NCBI GenBank assembly: GCA_020444325.1
Contig: JAHLLD010000003.1
Location: 271,572 to 335,571, forward strand
Reading direction: 5' to 3'
Length of the DNA stretch: 64,000 bases
From: a bacterium
Lineage (GTDB): Bacteria > Bacteroidota > Ignavibacteria > SZUA-365
The notes under the pieces are model-generated. The model was not told where the DNA came from, made no database searches, and saw only the letters and a list, made by a program, of their open reading frames with translations. Numbering within the stretch: position 1 is the first letter of the stretch; every line of letters begins with the position of its first letter. The position numbers were made by a program, and so were the translations under genes. This document shows positions 52,094 to 64,000 of the stretch, in pieces.

Positions 52094-53600
52094 CACAACA
52101 CCCCGCACCTTCGCAGCGCTTCGACGCTGTCTGTTTGCAGTACTTCTGTTTGTCCTGCCCTTCCCTGCCACTGCGCAGGTCCACGACATGGACCTCGAAA
52201 CAGCGCTGTCATTTGCCTTCGAAAAAAGTTATACGGCACGAAACTACCGTCAGCAGCTGCGTGCTTCCGAAGCCGCCGCCGAAGCGGCACGACTCGCACT
52301 CTACAGTACTGTCGACCTGGAATTCGATGTGCCGCAATACAGTCAGACCCTGCTCTCACAGTTCAACACCTCGACACGGAGATACGAGTACTATCCATTC
52401 GAACAGCTGCAATGGAGTGGCAGACTCGACATCAACCAGCCGGTGATATGGACAAACTCCACACTGACGCTGTCGGGACTGGTGTACCGTCAGGATCAGC
52501 AGGACCGTTCTCCCGGCGGAGGATTCAATCGCGACTACTACACTGACCTCGCCGTGCAGCTCCGACAGCCGATTTTCGTGCCGAACACGCAGCGCATTTC
52601 ACTTCGCAATGCGGAAATCGACTACGAAGAAGCCATGGCAGATTTCGTGCGCAACACCCTGGAGCTGCGCTATACCGTGACACAGGAGTTCTACACACTC
52701 TATGCCGCACAGCAGCGTATGAAGATTCAGGAAGACCGCGTGCGCCAGGCGGAGGAATCCCATACCACCGCACAGCGGAAGTTCCGTGCCGGACTCATTG
52801 CGGAAGTCGAAGCGCTCCAGTTCGAAGTCGACCTGGCCGCAGCGCGCAACGATCTCTACGCCGCCGAGAACACGTTGATTTCCCAGGCGAATCAGTTCAA
52901 GCTGCTCGTCGGTGTACCTGTTCGTGATTCCGTACACTGCCTGCTTCGAGACACCACCGTTGTTGATGTGCACATCGATGAACCAGAGGCTGTCGCGCGT
53001 GCGAAGCGCACACGGGTAGACCTCCAGCGCGCGGTCAATAACATTGAGCGCAGTGAACTCTCGATGGATCAGATTGATGCGCAGCGAAGCATCCGGGGAG
53101 ATCTGTTTCTCAGTTACGGACTGAACAACAACGCACCGACGTACCGTGGATTATACAACGACCTCCGCGATACCCGGCGGGCGGTGTTCACACTGAGTAT
53201 CCCGGTATTCGACTGGGGCAAGCACGCGCGCGACATGGAAGCCGCGGAAGCCCGTCTTCGCAGCGCCGAGCTTACGGCAGAGAACCTCGAACTGCGCATC
53301 GAGCAGGAGATCATCGACCTGGTCCGCAGCATTGGCTCTTCCGCACGTCGCGCCCAGGTACTACAGAAATCCCGTCTCATTGCCGAGATCGCAAACGACA
53401 TCAGCACCAAACGCTACGAAGTCGGAACCATAGGCTCGACCGAACTGGCGCAGGCACGCAGCAGACTGCTGCAGGCACGGCTGACGGCGCTCGAGGCCGT
53501 CATCGACTATTACCTTTCGCTCGCAGACCTCAGTCGCCGAACAGCTTTCGATTACCGTTTCGGAAAGGAGATCGGCATCCCTGAAATACCGCAGCGCTGA
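52086..53600 (+). CDS. TolC-family outer membrane channel
   Basis: The 504-residue protein has a signal peptide (about 1-31, cut after ATA). Two outer-membrane-efflux repeats run through the rest, with long helices such as RVRQAEESHTTAQRKFRAGL and GTIGSTELAQARSRLLQARL, the repeated N-terminal-half and C-terminal-half marks of TolC. It would form the outer-membrane exit of the adaptor-permease pair. ATG 52086 overlaps the permease stop by 8 nt. Confidence 0.88.
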   Translation: MNNTTPRTFAALRRCLFAVLLFVLPFPATAQVHDMDLETALSFAFEKSYTARNYRQQLRASEAAAEAARLALYSTVDLEFDVPQYSQTLLSQFNTSTRRYEYYPFEQLQWSGRLDINQPVIWTNSTLTLSGLVYRQDQQDRSPGGGFNRDYYTDLAVQLRQPIFVPNTQRISLRNAEIDYEEAMADFVRNTLELRYTVTQEFYTLYAAQQRMKIQEDRVRQAEESHTTAQRKFRAGLIAEVEALQFEVDLAAARNDLYAAENTLISQANQFKLLVGVPVRDSVHCLLRDTTVVDVHIDEPEAVARAKRTRVDLQRAVNNIERSELSMDQIDAQRSIRGDLFLSYGLNNNAPTYRGLYNDLRDTRRAVFTLSIPVFDWGKHARDMEAAEARLRSAELTAENLELRIEQEIIDLVRSIGSSARRAQVLQKSRLIAEIANDISTKRYEVGTIGSTELAQARSRLLQARLTALEAVIDYYLSLADLSRRTAFDYRFGKEIGIPEIPQR

Positions 53601-53710
53601 TCATTTCCCCCTTTCGACACCCCAGAGACATCCTTGCTTTTCGCGGGGTCGCGGACTAACTTTTTACGACTGGTTTTACCGTTTTCTCACCCTAGCGACT
53701 GACTGACTCC

Positions 53711-57266
<3,556 letters not shown>

Positions 57267-57281
57267 TTCGCAGGAATTCCC

Positions 57282-57626
57282 ATGACATTTACCGTTGACA
57301 AGGAAAACGGCCTGGCCATTTTCCACCTGCACGAAGAGCGACTCGACTCAAATAACGCGGCCGAGGCGAAGAGCGAGTTTCTCATTCTTACCCAATCGAG
57401 CATCGACGTCCTCATCCTCGATCTCTCGGAAGTCACCTTCTGCGACAGCAGCGGACTCAGTGCCATTCTGCTTGCCGACCGGCAGCTGCGTGAGCGTGAG
57501 GCAGGACTGATTGTCGTCGACATGCACGGCAAAGTCCGGTCGCTCTTCGAGATCACCAAGCTCACTGACGTCATTCCGCTGGTAGGATCCATTGATGAGG
57601 CACGCGCCCTCATCGTCGAAGATTGA
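57282..57626 (+). CDS. STAS-domain anti-sigma factor antagonist
   Basis: This 114-residue single STAS domain (SpoIIAA/RsbV type) carries the phosphorylatable Ser block FCDSSGLSAILLADRQ in the middle and the flanking strands VLILDLSEV and GLIVVDMH. Such proteins release a sigma factor by binding its anti-sigma kinase. No kinase or sigma factor gene is adjacent. It lies 15 nt after ligA and 20 nt before the symporter gene. Confidence 0.87.
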   Translation: MTFTVDKENGLAIFHLHEERLDSNNAAEAKSEFLILTQSSIDVLILDLSEVTFCDSSGLSAILLADRQLREREAGLIVVDMHGKVRSLFEITKLTDVIPLVGSIDEARALIVED

Positions 57627-57646
57627 TCAGATAACACAGGCAGCGC

Positions 57647-59149
57647 ATGACCTTTGGTATCGTTGACGGGATCATCGTTCTCCTCTATCTCACGGGCATC
57701 GCCCTCTTCGGCGTACTCATGGGCGGGAAACAGACATCCGTTCGCGACTATTTCATCAGTGACCGTGCCATGCCATGGTGGGCTGTCTGCGGTACCATCG
57801 TTGCGACCGAGACCAGTGCGCTCACCTTTCTTTCCCTTCCCGGCTTGGCCTATGGCGGATCCATGCTTTTTCTGCAACTCGCCATCGGCTATATCCTCGG
57901 CCGCATCGCCGTAGCCGTATTTCTTATTCCCCGCTATTTCGAAGGTGAAATCGGGACCGCGTACACCGTACTCGAGCGGTATTTCTCTCCTGCACTTCGC
58001 CGTTCCGCTTCCGGAATTTTCATGGGCACGCGTCTTTTCGCAGACGGTGTGCGGCTGTACACCACAGCGATTCCCCTGGCATTGCTGATGGAGGGATTTC
58101 AGCTGTTTCCCGCAAGCAGCAGTTTCGAAGTCTATCTCGTGGCCATGGCGGCGCTCACCGTCCTCACCCTGCTCTACGTGTATTTCGGTGGAATTCGCGC
58201 CGTGATATGGACGGATGTTGTGCAGTGGTTCATTTACATTTTTGGCGCCGTGGTTTCACTTGTTCTGCTCTTCTCGCTTCTTCCGGACTCTCCACTGGAA
58301 ACCCTGCGCGTGCTCGCGAATGAAGGCAAGCTGCAGATATTCAAGCTGTGGCCGGATGATGGACTGGCCGGTTTCCTCACCGAACCGTACACACTGCTCG
58401 GCGGCGTTCTCGGCGGTGCGGTACTTTCCATGGCATCACACGGCACCGATCAGCTCATCGTGCAGCGCGTGCTTACCGCCGGCGCCGTGCGTCCCGCACG
58501 CCGTGCGATGGTACTCAGCGGCTTTGTCATCTTCGTGCAGTTCGCACTCTTCCTTCTCGTCGGCGCGCTGCTTTCCCGCTATCTCCCTGCCGGCGACTTC
58601 ACCGCGAACGAAGTGTTCGCCGTGTTCATCCTGCGGGAACTGCCTGCCGGGGTGACGGGACTCATCGTTGCCGGTATCCTCGCGGCGGCGATGTCCACAC
58701 TCAGCAGTTCCATCAGCGCGCTCAGCTCCGCCACGATGCTCGATTTCATCCTTCCGCGCCGGATGGATCACGTCGATGACGCACGCGCACTCCGGTGGTC
58801 ACGCAGACTCGCGTTCTTCTGGGCCATCGTGCTTTATTTCACCGCTATGCTCTTCATTCGCACCCCGGATGTCGTCGTCGAGCTGGCGCTGAGTATCGCG
58901 TCCTACACCTACGGTGGCTTGCTCGGACTGTTCATCCTCACGCTGCTGCCTGGCAGGGTTCCATCCCGAACCGCAGGCATCGCGTTTTTCGCCGGCATCG
59001 CAGGCAATGCACTGATCATCCTGCTGACACCGCTGGCATGGACCTGGTATACGCTCACCGGATCCCTCATCACCATACTGATCGCACAATTGCACGGCCG
59101 TGCCGGTCATGCAAGCACCGAAAATGCAGCAGGTGAGGAACAGCCTTGA
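57647..59149 (+). CDS. Sodium:solute symporter family transporter
   Basis: The 500-residue protein has about thirteen transmembrane helices. Helix 1 region VRDYFISDRAMPWWAVCGT, the motif ATETSALTFLSLPGLAYGG, VYFGGIRAVIWTDVVQWFIY and LPAGVTGLIVAGILAAAMSTLSSSI are SSS-family marks. It would import a solute with sodium; the substrate is not predicted. Its stop overlaps the TTG of the next symporter by 4 nt. Confidence 0.88.
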   Translation: MTFGIVDGIIVLLYLTGIALFGVLMGGKQTSVRDYFISDRAMPWWAVCGTIVATETSALTFLSLPGLAYGGSMLFLQLAIGYILGRIAVAVFLIPRYFEGEIGTAYTVLERYFSPALRRSASGIFMGTRLFADGVRLYTTAIPLALLMEGFQLFPASSSFEVYLVAMAALTVLTLLYVYFGGIRAVIWTDVVQWFIYIFGAVVSLVLLFSLLPDSPLETLRVLANEGKLQIFKLWPDDGLAGFLTEPYTLLGGVLGGAVLSMASHGTDQLIVQRVLTAGAVRPARRAMVLSGFVIFVQFALFLLVGALLSRYLPAGDFTANEVFAVFILRELPAGVTGLIVAGILAAAMSTLSSSISALSSATMLDFILPRRMDHVDDARALRWSRRLAFFWAIVLYFTAMLFIRTPDVVVELALSIASYTYGGLLGLFILTLLPGRVPSRTAGIAFFAGIAGNALIILLTPLAWTWYTLTGSLITILIAQLHGRAGHASTENAAGEEQP

Positions 59150-60924
59150 GTACCATAGACTGGATCATTCTCCTCGCGTATTTCCTTCTCAGTCTCGGGA
59201 TCGGGGTCGTCTTCTCACGGAGGGCTGGACGTAGTACGGCCGACTTTTTTCTCGGTGGACGCAGTCTGCCCTGGTGGCTGGCAGGGCTTTCCATGGTCGC
59301 AACGACATTCGGTGCGGACACCCCTCTGGCTGTCACCGAACTCGTCGCATCGAATGGGATTGCCGGGAACTGGTTATGGTGGAACATGGCTATCGGCGGC
59401 ATGGTCACGGTGTTTTTCTATGCCCATCTCTGGCGGCGCGCCGGCGTGATGACGGACCTCGAGCTGATTGAAATACGGTATGACGGACGCGCGGCCGGTT
59501 TTCTCCGCGGATTTCGCGCGGTCTATCTCGGCCTGTTCATGAACGCAATTATCATGGGATGGGTAAATGTGGCAATGGCCACCATCCTCGAGGGCATGTT
59601 TGGCATTCCTGCATCCGAGGTGTTCTGGTATATCGCGGCTGCCATGCTGTTTTCCGCGCTGTACTCGACACTGTCCGGACTCTGGGGCGTTGCCGTCACC
59701 GACGCCGTGCAATTCGTCATTGCCATGGTCGGCTGCATCATCCTCGCCATCCTGGTGATCGACTCTCCTGAGATCGGCGGACTCTCTGCACTGCATGCCG
59801 CACTTCCTGAAGGCACATTCAACCTTCTGCCTGTTATCGGCAGCGCGCGTGATGGAGCTGTCGGCGTGTTTGCACTGTCCGGCGGCGCATTTCTCGCGTA
59901 TGTCGGCGTGCAGTGGTGGGCATCCTGGTATCCCGGTGCGGAACCCGGCGGAGGTGGGTATGTGGCACAGCGCATGCTCAGCACAAAGAACGAAAAGCAC
60001 TCGGTGTTCGCGGTCTTGTTTTTCCAGATCGCCTTTTTCTGCCTGCGTCCCTGGCCCTGGATTCTCGTTGCACTTGGCGCCCTGCTGCTGTATCCCGATC
60101 TCGGTGCGGCTGATGCAAAGCTCGGGTACATCTATGCCATGAACGATTTCCTGCCATCAGGACTCAAGGGCGTGCTGGTGGCCGCCTTTTTTGCCGCGTA
60201 CATGTCGACCATCTCGACGCATCTCAACTGGGGCAGTTCCTATCTCGTGCACGATTTCTGGCGACGTTTCGTTTCACCGAACCGTGACGAAAAACATTAT
60301 GTGCTGATTTCGCGCATCACGACGGTGCTTCTGATGCTTCTCTCGCTCGTGCTCACGCTGTTCATCGACAGTATTGCAGGTGCCTGGCAGTTCATCCTCG
60401 AATGTGGTGCCGGACTCGGGCTGGTCCTGCTCCTCCGATGGTACTGGTGGCGTGTCAACGCGTGGAGTGAAATCACCGCCACCATCGCTCCCGGCATCGC
60501 GTACGCATCCATCGCACTGTACAACGCCGGCAGCGCTGATCCCGTGATCGTATTTCCCGAAAGCATGTTCCTCATCGTCGGATTCACGACAGCGAGCTGG
60601 CTGCTGGTGACATTTTTAACCGCACCGACGAAGATGGAAACGCTCACGGCATTTTACCACCGCGTCAGGCCATCCGGGTTCTGGCGTCCCCTGGCGGAGA
60701 CGCATCCAGACGTGAAGCCGGATGGCGGGATCCTTTCACGCCTGTTCGGTTGGCTTCTTGGGGTTATACTCATCTATTCCGTACTTTTCCTTGTCGCCGC
60801 AATGCTCTTCGGATCGACATCTGAAATGCTGCTCTGGTTCGCCTGCGCCGGAGCCGCCCTGCTTCTTCTCTGGTACATACTGGCGCGCCTGATGCGCGAT
60901 ACCGCCCATGATTCGCCTGTTTGA
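59146..60924 (+). CDS. Second sodium:solute symporter family transporter
   Basis: The 592-residue relative of the preceding symporter starts at TTG 59146, which overlaps the stop before it (TTGA), so no other start fits as well. Marks are FFLGGRSLPWWLAGLSMV, YVGVQWWASWYPGAEPGGGG, LKGVLVAAFFAAYMSTISTH and LNWGSSYLVHDF. The long C-terminal part adds about two helices. The pair may form alternative transporters. Substrate unknown. Confidence 0.88.
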   Translation: MSTIDWIILLAYFLLSLGIGVVFSRRAGRSTADFFLGGRSLPWWLAGLSMVATTFGADTPLAVTELVASNGIAGNWLWWNMAIGGMVTVFFYAHLWRRAGVMTDLELIEIRYDGRAAGFLRGFRAVYLGLFMNAIIMGWVNVAMATILEGMFGIPASEVFWYIAAAMLFSALYSTLSGLWGVAVTDAVQFVIAMVGCIILAILVIDSPEIGGLSALHAALPEGTFNLLPVIGSARDGAVGVFALSGGAFLAYVGVQWWASWYPGAEPGGGGYVAQRMLSTKNEKHSVFAVLFFQIAFFCLRPWPWILVALGALLLYPDLGAADAKLGYIYAMNDFLPSGLKGVLVAAFFAAYMSTISTHLNWGSSYLVHDFWRRFVSPNRDEKHYVLISRITTVLLMLLSLVLTLFIDSIAGAWQFILECGAGLGLVLLLRWYWWRVNAWSEITATIAPGIAYASIALYNAGSADPVIVFPESMFLIVGFTTASWLLVTFLTAPTKMETLTAFYHRVRPSGFWRPLAETHPDVKPDGGILSRLFGWLLGVILIYSVLFLVAAMLFGSTSEMLLWFACAGAALLLLWYILARLMRDTAHDSPV

Positions 60925-61783
60925 AAAGCCCGTCCACCGCCGCCGCCGTCTGCCCCGCGTTCGCTGCGTGTTCTGTGATCTCGACGGCACGCTGCTCAGT
61001 CCGGGGAATGAAATCCTCGACGAGGTGCGAGACGCCGTCGCGTCGTTGAAGCAGAGCGGGGTTTCCGTGGTGCTCGCATCAGGTCGAACCCATGGTTTTA
61101 CTCTTGGATACGGGAAGGAGCTCGAATTGCAGACTCCGGTCATTTCACTGAACGGAACACTGGTCAAGGACGCAGCCGGGACCTTGCTGCACAGCTCTCC
61201 CCTTCCTCCGAATATCGTCGAAGTTCTCGAGGAAACGCATCGCTCCATACTCGGCGGCGCGGTTTCCTTTTCGCTTTTCACCGACGAAGGCATTGTCAGT
61301 CTCGACGAACGTCCCATACTTCCCCGCTACCTGCGTGCCGGGGAAGACGAGAGTCTCCGTGTGGATTCCCTGCAGCCGTTTGCCAGTCGCGCGGTCACAC
61401 TCTGTGCGGGCGGGTCCTATCAGGCGGTGCAGAAACTGTCCGTGCAGCTGGCGAAGAAATTCGGCAAGCGGCTCATGCGCGTGCTCTACCAGAGCGGATC
61501 GGGAACGGACAGGTATTATCTCGAAGTGCGTCTGCGGAACGTGAGCAAGGCAACCGGTGTGCGTGTCGTCCTTGAGCGGCTTGGAATACCGCGCAACGCT
61601 TCCGCAGCCATAGGTGACTATACAAACGATCTGGAAATGTGTAAATTCGTGGGTGTGTCGGCCGCCATGCGCAACGGCAGCAAGGAATTGCGTGCTGCCT
61701 GCGATATCATCACCACCCGGGGGAATGAAGAAGGAGGCGCCGCGGATTTCTTCCGGATGATCGGCCGTCGAACGTACGGATGA
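60908..61783 (+). CDS. Cof-type HAD-IIB phosphatase
   Basis: The 291-residue hydrolase has motif 1 FCDLDGTLL (Asp24, Asp26), VVLASGRTHGFTLGY (motif 2), a C2-type cap and AAIGDYTNDLEMCKFVG (motif 4, Asp). VSKATGVRVVLERLGI holds the usual Lys of motif 3. Such enzymes act on sugar phosphates or nucleotides. The ATG lies inside the symporter gene, overlapping by 17 nt. Confidence 0.87.
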   Translation: MIRLFEKPVHRRRRLPRVRCVFCDLDGTLLSPGNEILDEVRDAVASLKQSGVSVVLASGRTHGFTLGYGKELELQTPVISLNGTLVKDAAGTLLHSSPLPPNIVEVLEETHRSILGGAVSFSLFTDEGIVSLDERPILPRYLRAGEDESLRVDSLQPFASRAVTLCAGGSYQAVQKLSVQLAKKFGKRLMRVLYQSGSGTDRYYLEVRLRNVSKATGVRVVLERLGIPRNASAAIGDYTNDLEMCKFVGVSAAMRNGSKELRAACDIITTRGNEEGGAADFFRMIGRRTYG

Positions 61784-61798
61784 CCAGGAATAATCATC

Positions 61799-64000
61799 AT
61801 GACAGATACAGAGCATAAACAGGTTACAGACGTAAAGAGCATCGGGCATTTTCTGAAGACCAGCCTTACGATGAAAATCGTTCTTGCTGTCGCCCTGGTC
61901 TTTACAATCTCCATGCTGTTTCCGAGCGGACTCGAGCATCAGTACGAGTACAAGGAAGGCAACATCTGGATCCAGGATGACCTGATTGCCCCGTATTCGT
62001 TCAGCATCTATCGAGATCCGCTCGTCGTCGAGAAAGAGCAGCACGAAGCTGCCATGGGGACACCGTTGAGCTTTGACCGGTATCAGAATGTTGACCGGAC
62101 AGTACTCGATACGCTGCAACGCATGTTCCGAATTCTCGAGCGCAGTGCGCAGCAAGCAACAGCTGAGCTGCCACGCAGTGGCCGTGCCCTCCGACGAAAC
62201 GCCCTCGCCGACAGTATGGCGCGATCCGCTGCCGCTGACGCGGCAAATCCCGTCACACTCTCGGGACGCTACTGGCGATACTGGCTGCGGAGCTGGGATC
62301 AGCAGCAGGGCAAAGCGCTGCTGAGTGACTTGCGCAGTGTGCTCACCACTGCCGTGCGAAAGATATACGGGAAAGGCTTCGTCGACAGGGAGAAGGCGCG
62401 ATTCGAGCAGAACATTCTGGCAATCCGTATCGACAGCACAACAGAAGCGCGACGGCCCGTTTCCGAGTTTCTCGATCAGTCTGAAATGCTGCAGTACCTG
62501 CAGTCCTCCCTCAGAGACGAATTCGGACAAGACACAATGGCAGTGGAATTCGGCATTGCCCTGGTCTATCCCCTGATGCAGCCGAACATCGTGTACAACG
62601 ACGCACAGACGCAGTTCGCAATTCAGTCCGCCATCAACAACGTGCTCCGCACCAACGGCATCGTCAAGGAAAACGAGCGGATCGTCAGCAGGCATGAGCG
62701 CGTGACGCCGGAGATCAAAGCCAAACTGGATTCATACATGCGCGCCAAGGCTGCGAAATCAGACGGCGGAAACGTGATCCTGCAGTATATCGGTCGTGTC
62801 GGACATACGATCGCGATTCTGTTTCTTCCCGTGATCTACATCGCGCTGTTTCGCAAGCGCATCATGGCCGACAATTCGCGGCTTCTGCTGATAAGCACCA
62901 TCATCCTCCTGATCGCATTCCTGTCGTACCTGACCTTTACCCTGCCGGTGTCGGGTCCGGTAGAATACCTGATCATCGTTCCAACCGCGGCGATGCTGAT
63001 GACGGTCATCTTCGATTCACGCATCGCCTTTTACACGACAGTCTCGCTCAGTCTGCTTGTCGGAGCACTGCGCGGCAACGAATATTCCATCATCCTCGCT
63101 TCCATCGTCGCGGGATCGCTGGCAATTTTCACCGTGCGCGACATCAAGAACCGCACGCAGATTTTCCGCTCCCTCGCATTCATTTTCCTGGGCTACGCGT
63201 TCACGATCATCATCGGTGGTTTGCAGCGTTCCCTGCCCGCGATGGATATGGTTGAAGCGGGGGTGTATGCACTGGCGAACAGTGTGCTCTCCCCCGTCAT
63301 CACCTTCGGCCTGCTGATTTTCTTTGAGAAGGTTTTCCGTATCACGACGGAGCTGACGCTGCTGGAGCTTTCGGATTTCAACCACCCGCTCCTCCGCGAT
63401 CTTTCTTCCCGCGCTCCTGGCACCTTCCATCACAGTATCGTGATGGGAACGCTTGCGGAAGCCGCTGCGACCGCCATCGGCGCGAATGCAACGCTTGCCC
63501 GCGTCGGTGCGTACTACCATGACATCGGGAAAATGCTGGAGCCGGAATATTTCGTCGAAAACCAGATCGGCAATCAGAATCTGCACGACAAGCTCGAGCC
63601 GAAGGATAGTGCCCGGCATATCATCAACCATGTGATCAAGGGCATCGAGCTCGCGCGTGAACACAATCTCCCTGACAGGGTGATTGATTTCATTCCCGCA
63701 CACCACGGCACCACGCTGGTCAGCTATTTCTACGAAAAAGAGAAGAATCTGACCGATGGCGATGTCAACCGTTCCGATTTCCAGTACGGCGGACCCAAAC
63801 CATACTCGAAGGAAACTGGCATCGTCATGCTCGCCGATACGATTGAAGCAGCGACGCGTGCAATTGAAGAACCCACCATTGAAAAGATTCGCGAGCTGAT
63901 TGATCGTATCGTGTCGAAGCGGTTGGCGGACGGGGAGCTTGAGAACTGCGATTTGACCTTCCGTGAAATCACCACGGTCAAGCAGAGCTTCCTCAATATC
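61799..64000 (+). CDS. 7TM-HD (PgpH-like) phosphodiesterase, 3' end outside window
   Basis: The frame runs from ATG 61799 to the right edge (734 codons, no stop seen). Order: N-terminal helix (about 25-42), a periplasmic 7TMR-HDED-like region with VVEKEQHEAAMGTPLSFDRY, seven helices (about 335-530), then the HD domain with TFHHSIVMGTLAEA (near 542) and VGAYYHDIGKM (near 573), and IPAHHGTTLVSYFY. Such proteins degrade cyclic-di-AMP. AGGA (61786-61789) lies 9 nt before the ATG. Confidence 0.9.
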   Translation, partial: MTDTEHKQVTDVKSIGHFLKTSLTMKIVLAVALVFTISMLFPSGLEHQYEYKEGNIWIQDDLIAPYSFSIYRDPLVVEKEQHEAAMGTPLSFDRYQNVDRTVLDTLQRMFRILERSAQQATAELPRSGRALRRNALADSMARSAAADAANPVTLSGRYWRYWLRSWDQQQGKALLSDLRSVLTTAVRKIYGKGFVDREKARFEQNILAIRIDSTTEARRPVSEFLDQSEMLQYLQSSLRDEFGQDTMAVEFGIALVYPLMQPNIVYNDAQTQFAIQSAINNVLRTNGIVKENERIVSRHERVTPEIKAKLDSYMRAKAAKSDGGNVILQYIGRVGHTIAILFLPVIYIALFRKRIMADNSRLLLISTIILLIAFLSYLTFTLPVSGPVEYLIIVPTAAMLMTVIFDSRIAFYTTVSLSLLVGALRGNEYSIILASIVAGSLAIFTVRDIKNRTQIFRSLAFIFLGYAFTIIIGGLQRSLPAMDMVEAGVYALANSVLSPVITFGLLIFFEKVFRITTELTLLELSDFNHPLLRDLSSRAPGTFHHSIVMGTLAEAAATAIGANATLARVGAYYHDIGKMLEPEYFVENQIGNQNLHDKLEPKDSARHIINHVIKGIELAREHNLPDRVIDFIPAHHGTTLVSYFYEKEKNLTDGDVNRSDFQYGGPKPYSKETGIVMLADTIEAATRAIEEPTIEKIRELIDRIVSKRLADGELENCDLTFREITTVKQSFLNI

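Noticed and set aside
61145-62695. Minus-strand open frame of 516 codons opposite the phosphatase and 7TM-HD genes
   Set aside because: It is a mirror of two conserved genes, and the translation shows no family pattern.

Overview
The window comes from a GC-rich Bacteroidota-like bacterium. The best guess is the Ignavibacteria/Kapabacteria/Rhodothermia side of the phylum. The evidence is indirect: two secreted proteins end in type IX (Por) sorting-domain-like tails, there is one PorV/PorQ-like outer-membrane protein, and the housekeeping order thrS-infC-rpmI-rplT-pheS-pheT-X-zapA-rny is intact. No 16S gene is present, so this placement is inference.

Region 1 (1-17764, + strand) is accessory and surface-directed. 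It opens with the end of a large acyl-CoA dehydratase activase-like protein. Almost without gaps follow a secreted SGNH esterase, a secreted PIG-L deacetylase, two glycosyltransferases, a Wzx-type flippase, a hexapeptide acyltransferase, a FemAB/CelD-like acyltransferase, a GNAT acetyltransferase and a cytoplasmic PIG-L deacetylase. The five genes from flippase to PIG-L overlap one another by exactly 4 nt. Two tandem secreted paralogues of an unrecognised duplicated-domain family follow, then a methyltransferase and a NodB-like deacetylase. After an AT-richer, repeat-bearing stretch come a BNR-repeat type IX cargo protein, a second methyltransferase and a third glycosyltransferase. Together they look like a pathway that builds, deacetylates, re-acylates and exports a surface glycan.

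Region 2 (17776-48185, - strand) is mostly housekeeping. It holds xseA-xseB-dxs-(phosphodiester glycosidase)-ribD-ribE; the translation operon thrS-infC-rpmI-rplT-pheS-pheT-coiled coil-zapA, a probable 6S-like RNA, then rny-coaE-nadB; a tRNA-Val with a strong terminator; pdxJ; a CPBP protease; the PorV/PorQ-like protein; a nitronate-monooxygenase-like flavoprotein; and a lipoprotein whose alpha/beta-hydrolase domain lacks its serine nucleophile. A nine-gene operon closes it: DUF3109-rpoN-hslV-hslU-two unknowns-metallo-hydrolase-HAD-acpS.

Region 3 (48346-64000, + strand) holds dprA, a MacA-like adaptor, a MacB-like permease with no ATPase, a TolC-type channel, a RodZ-like HTH/membrane protein, ligA, an anti-sigma-factor antagonist (STAS), two tandem sodium:solute symporters, a Cof-type HAD phosphatase and a 7TM-HD phosphodiesterase cut by the right edge.

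No rRNA, CRISPR array, insertion sequence or prophage was seen. No gene-free stretch reaches 300 bases. Positions and residues were read by eye; no database search was run.
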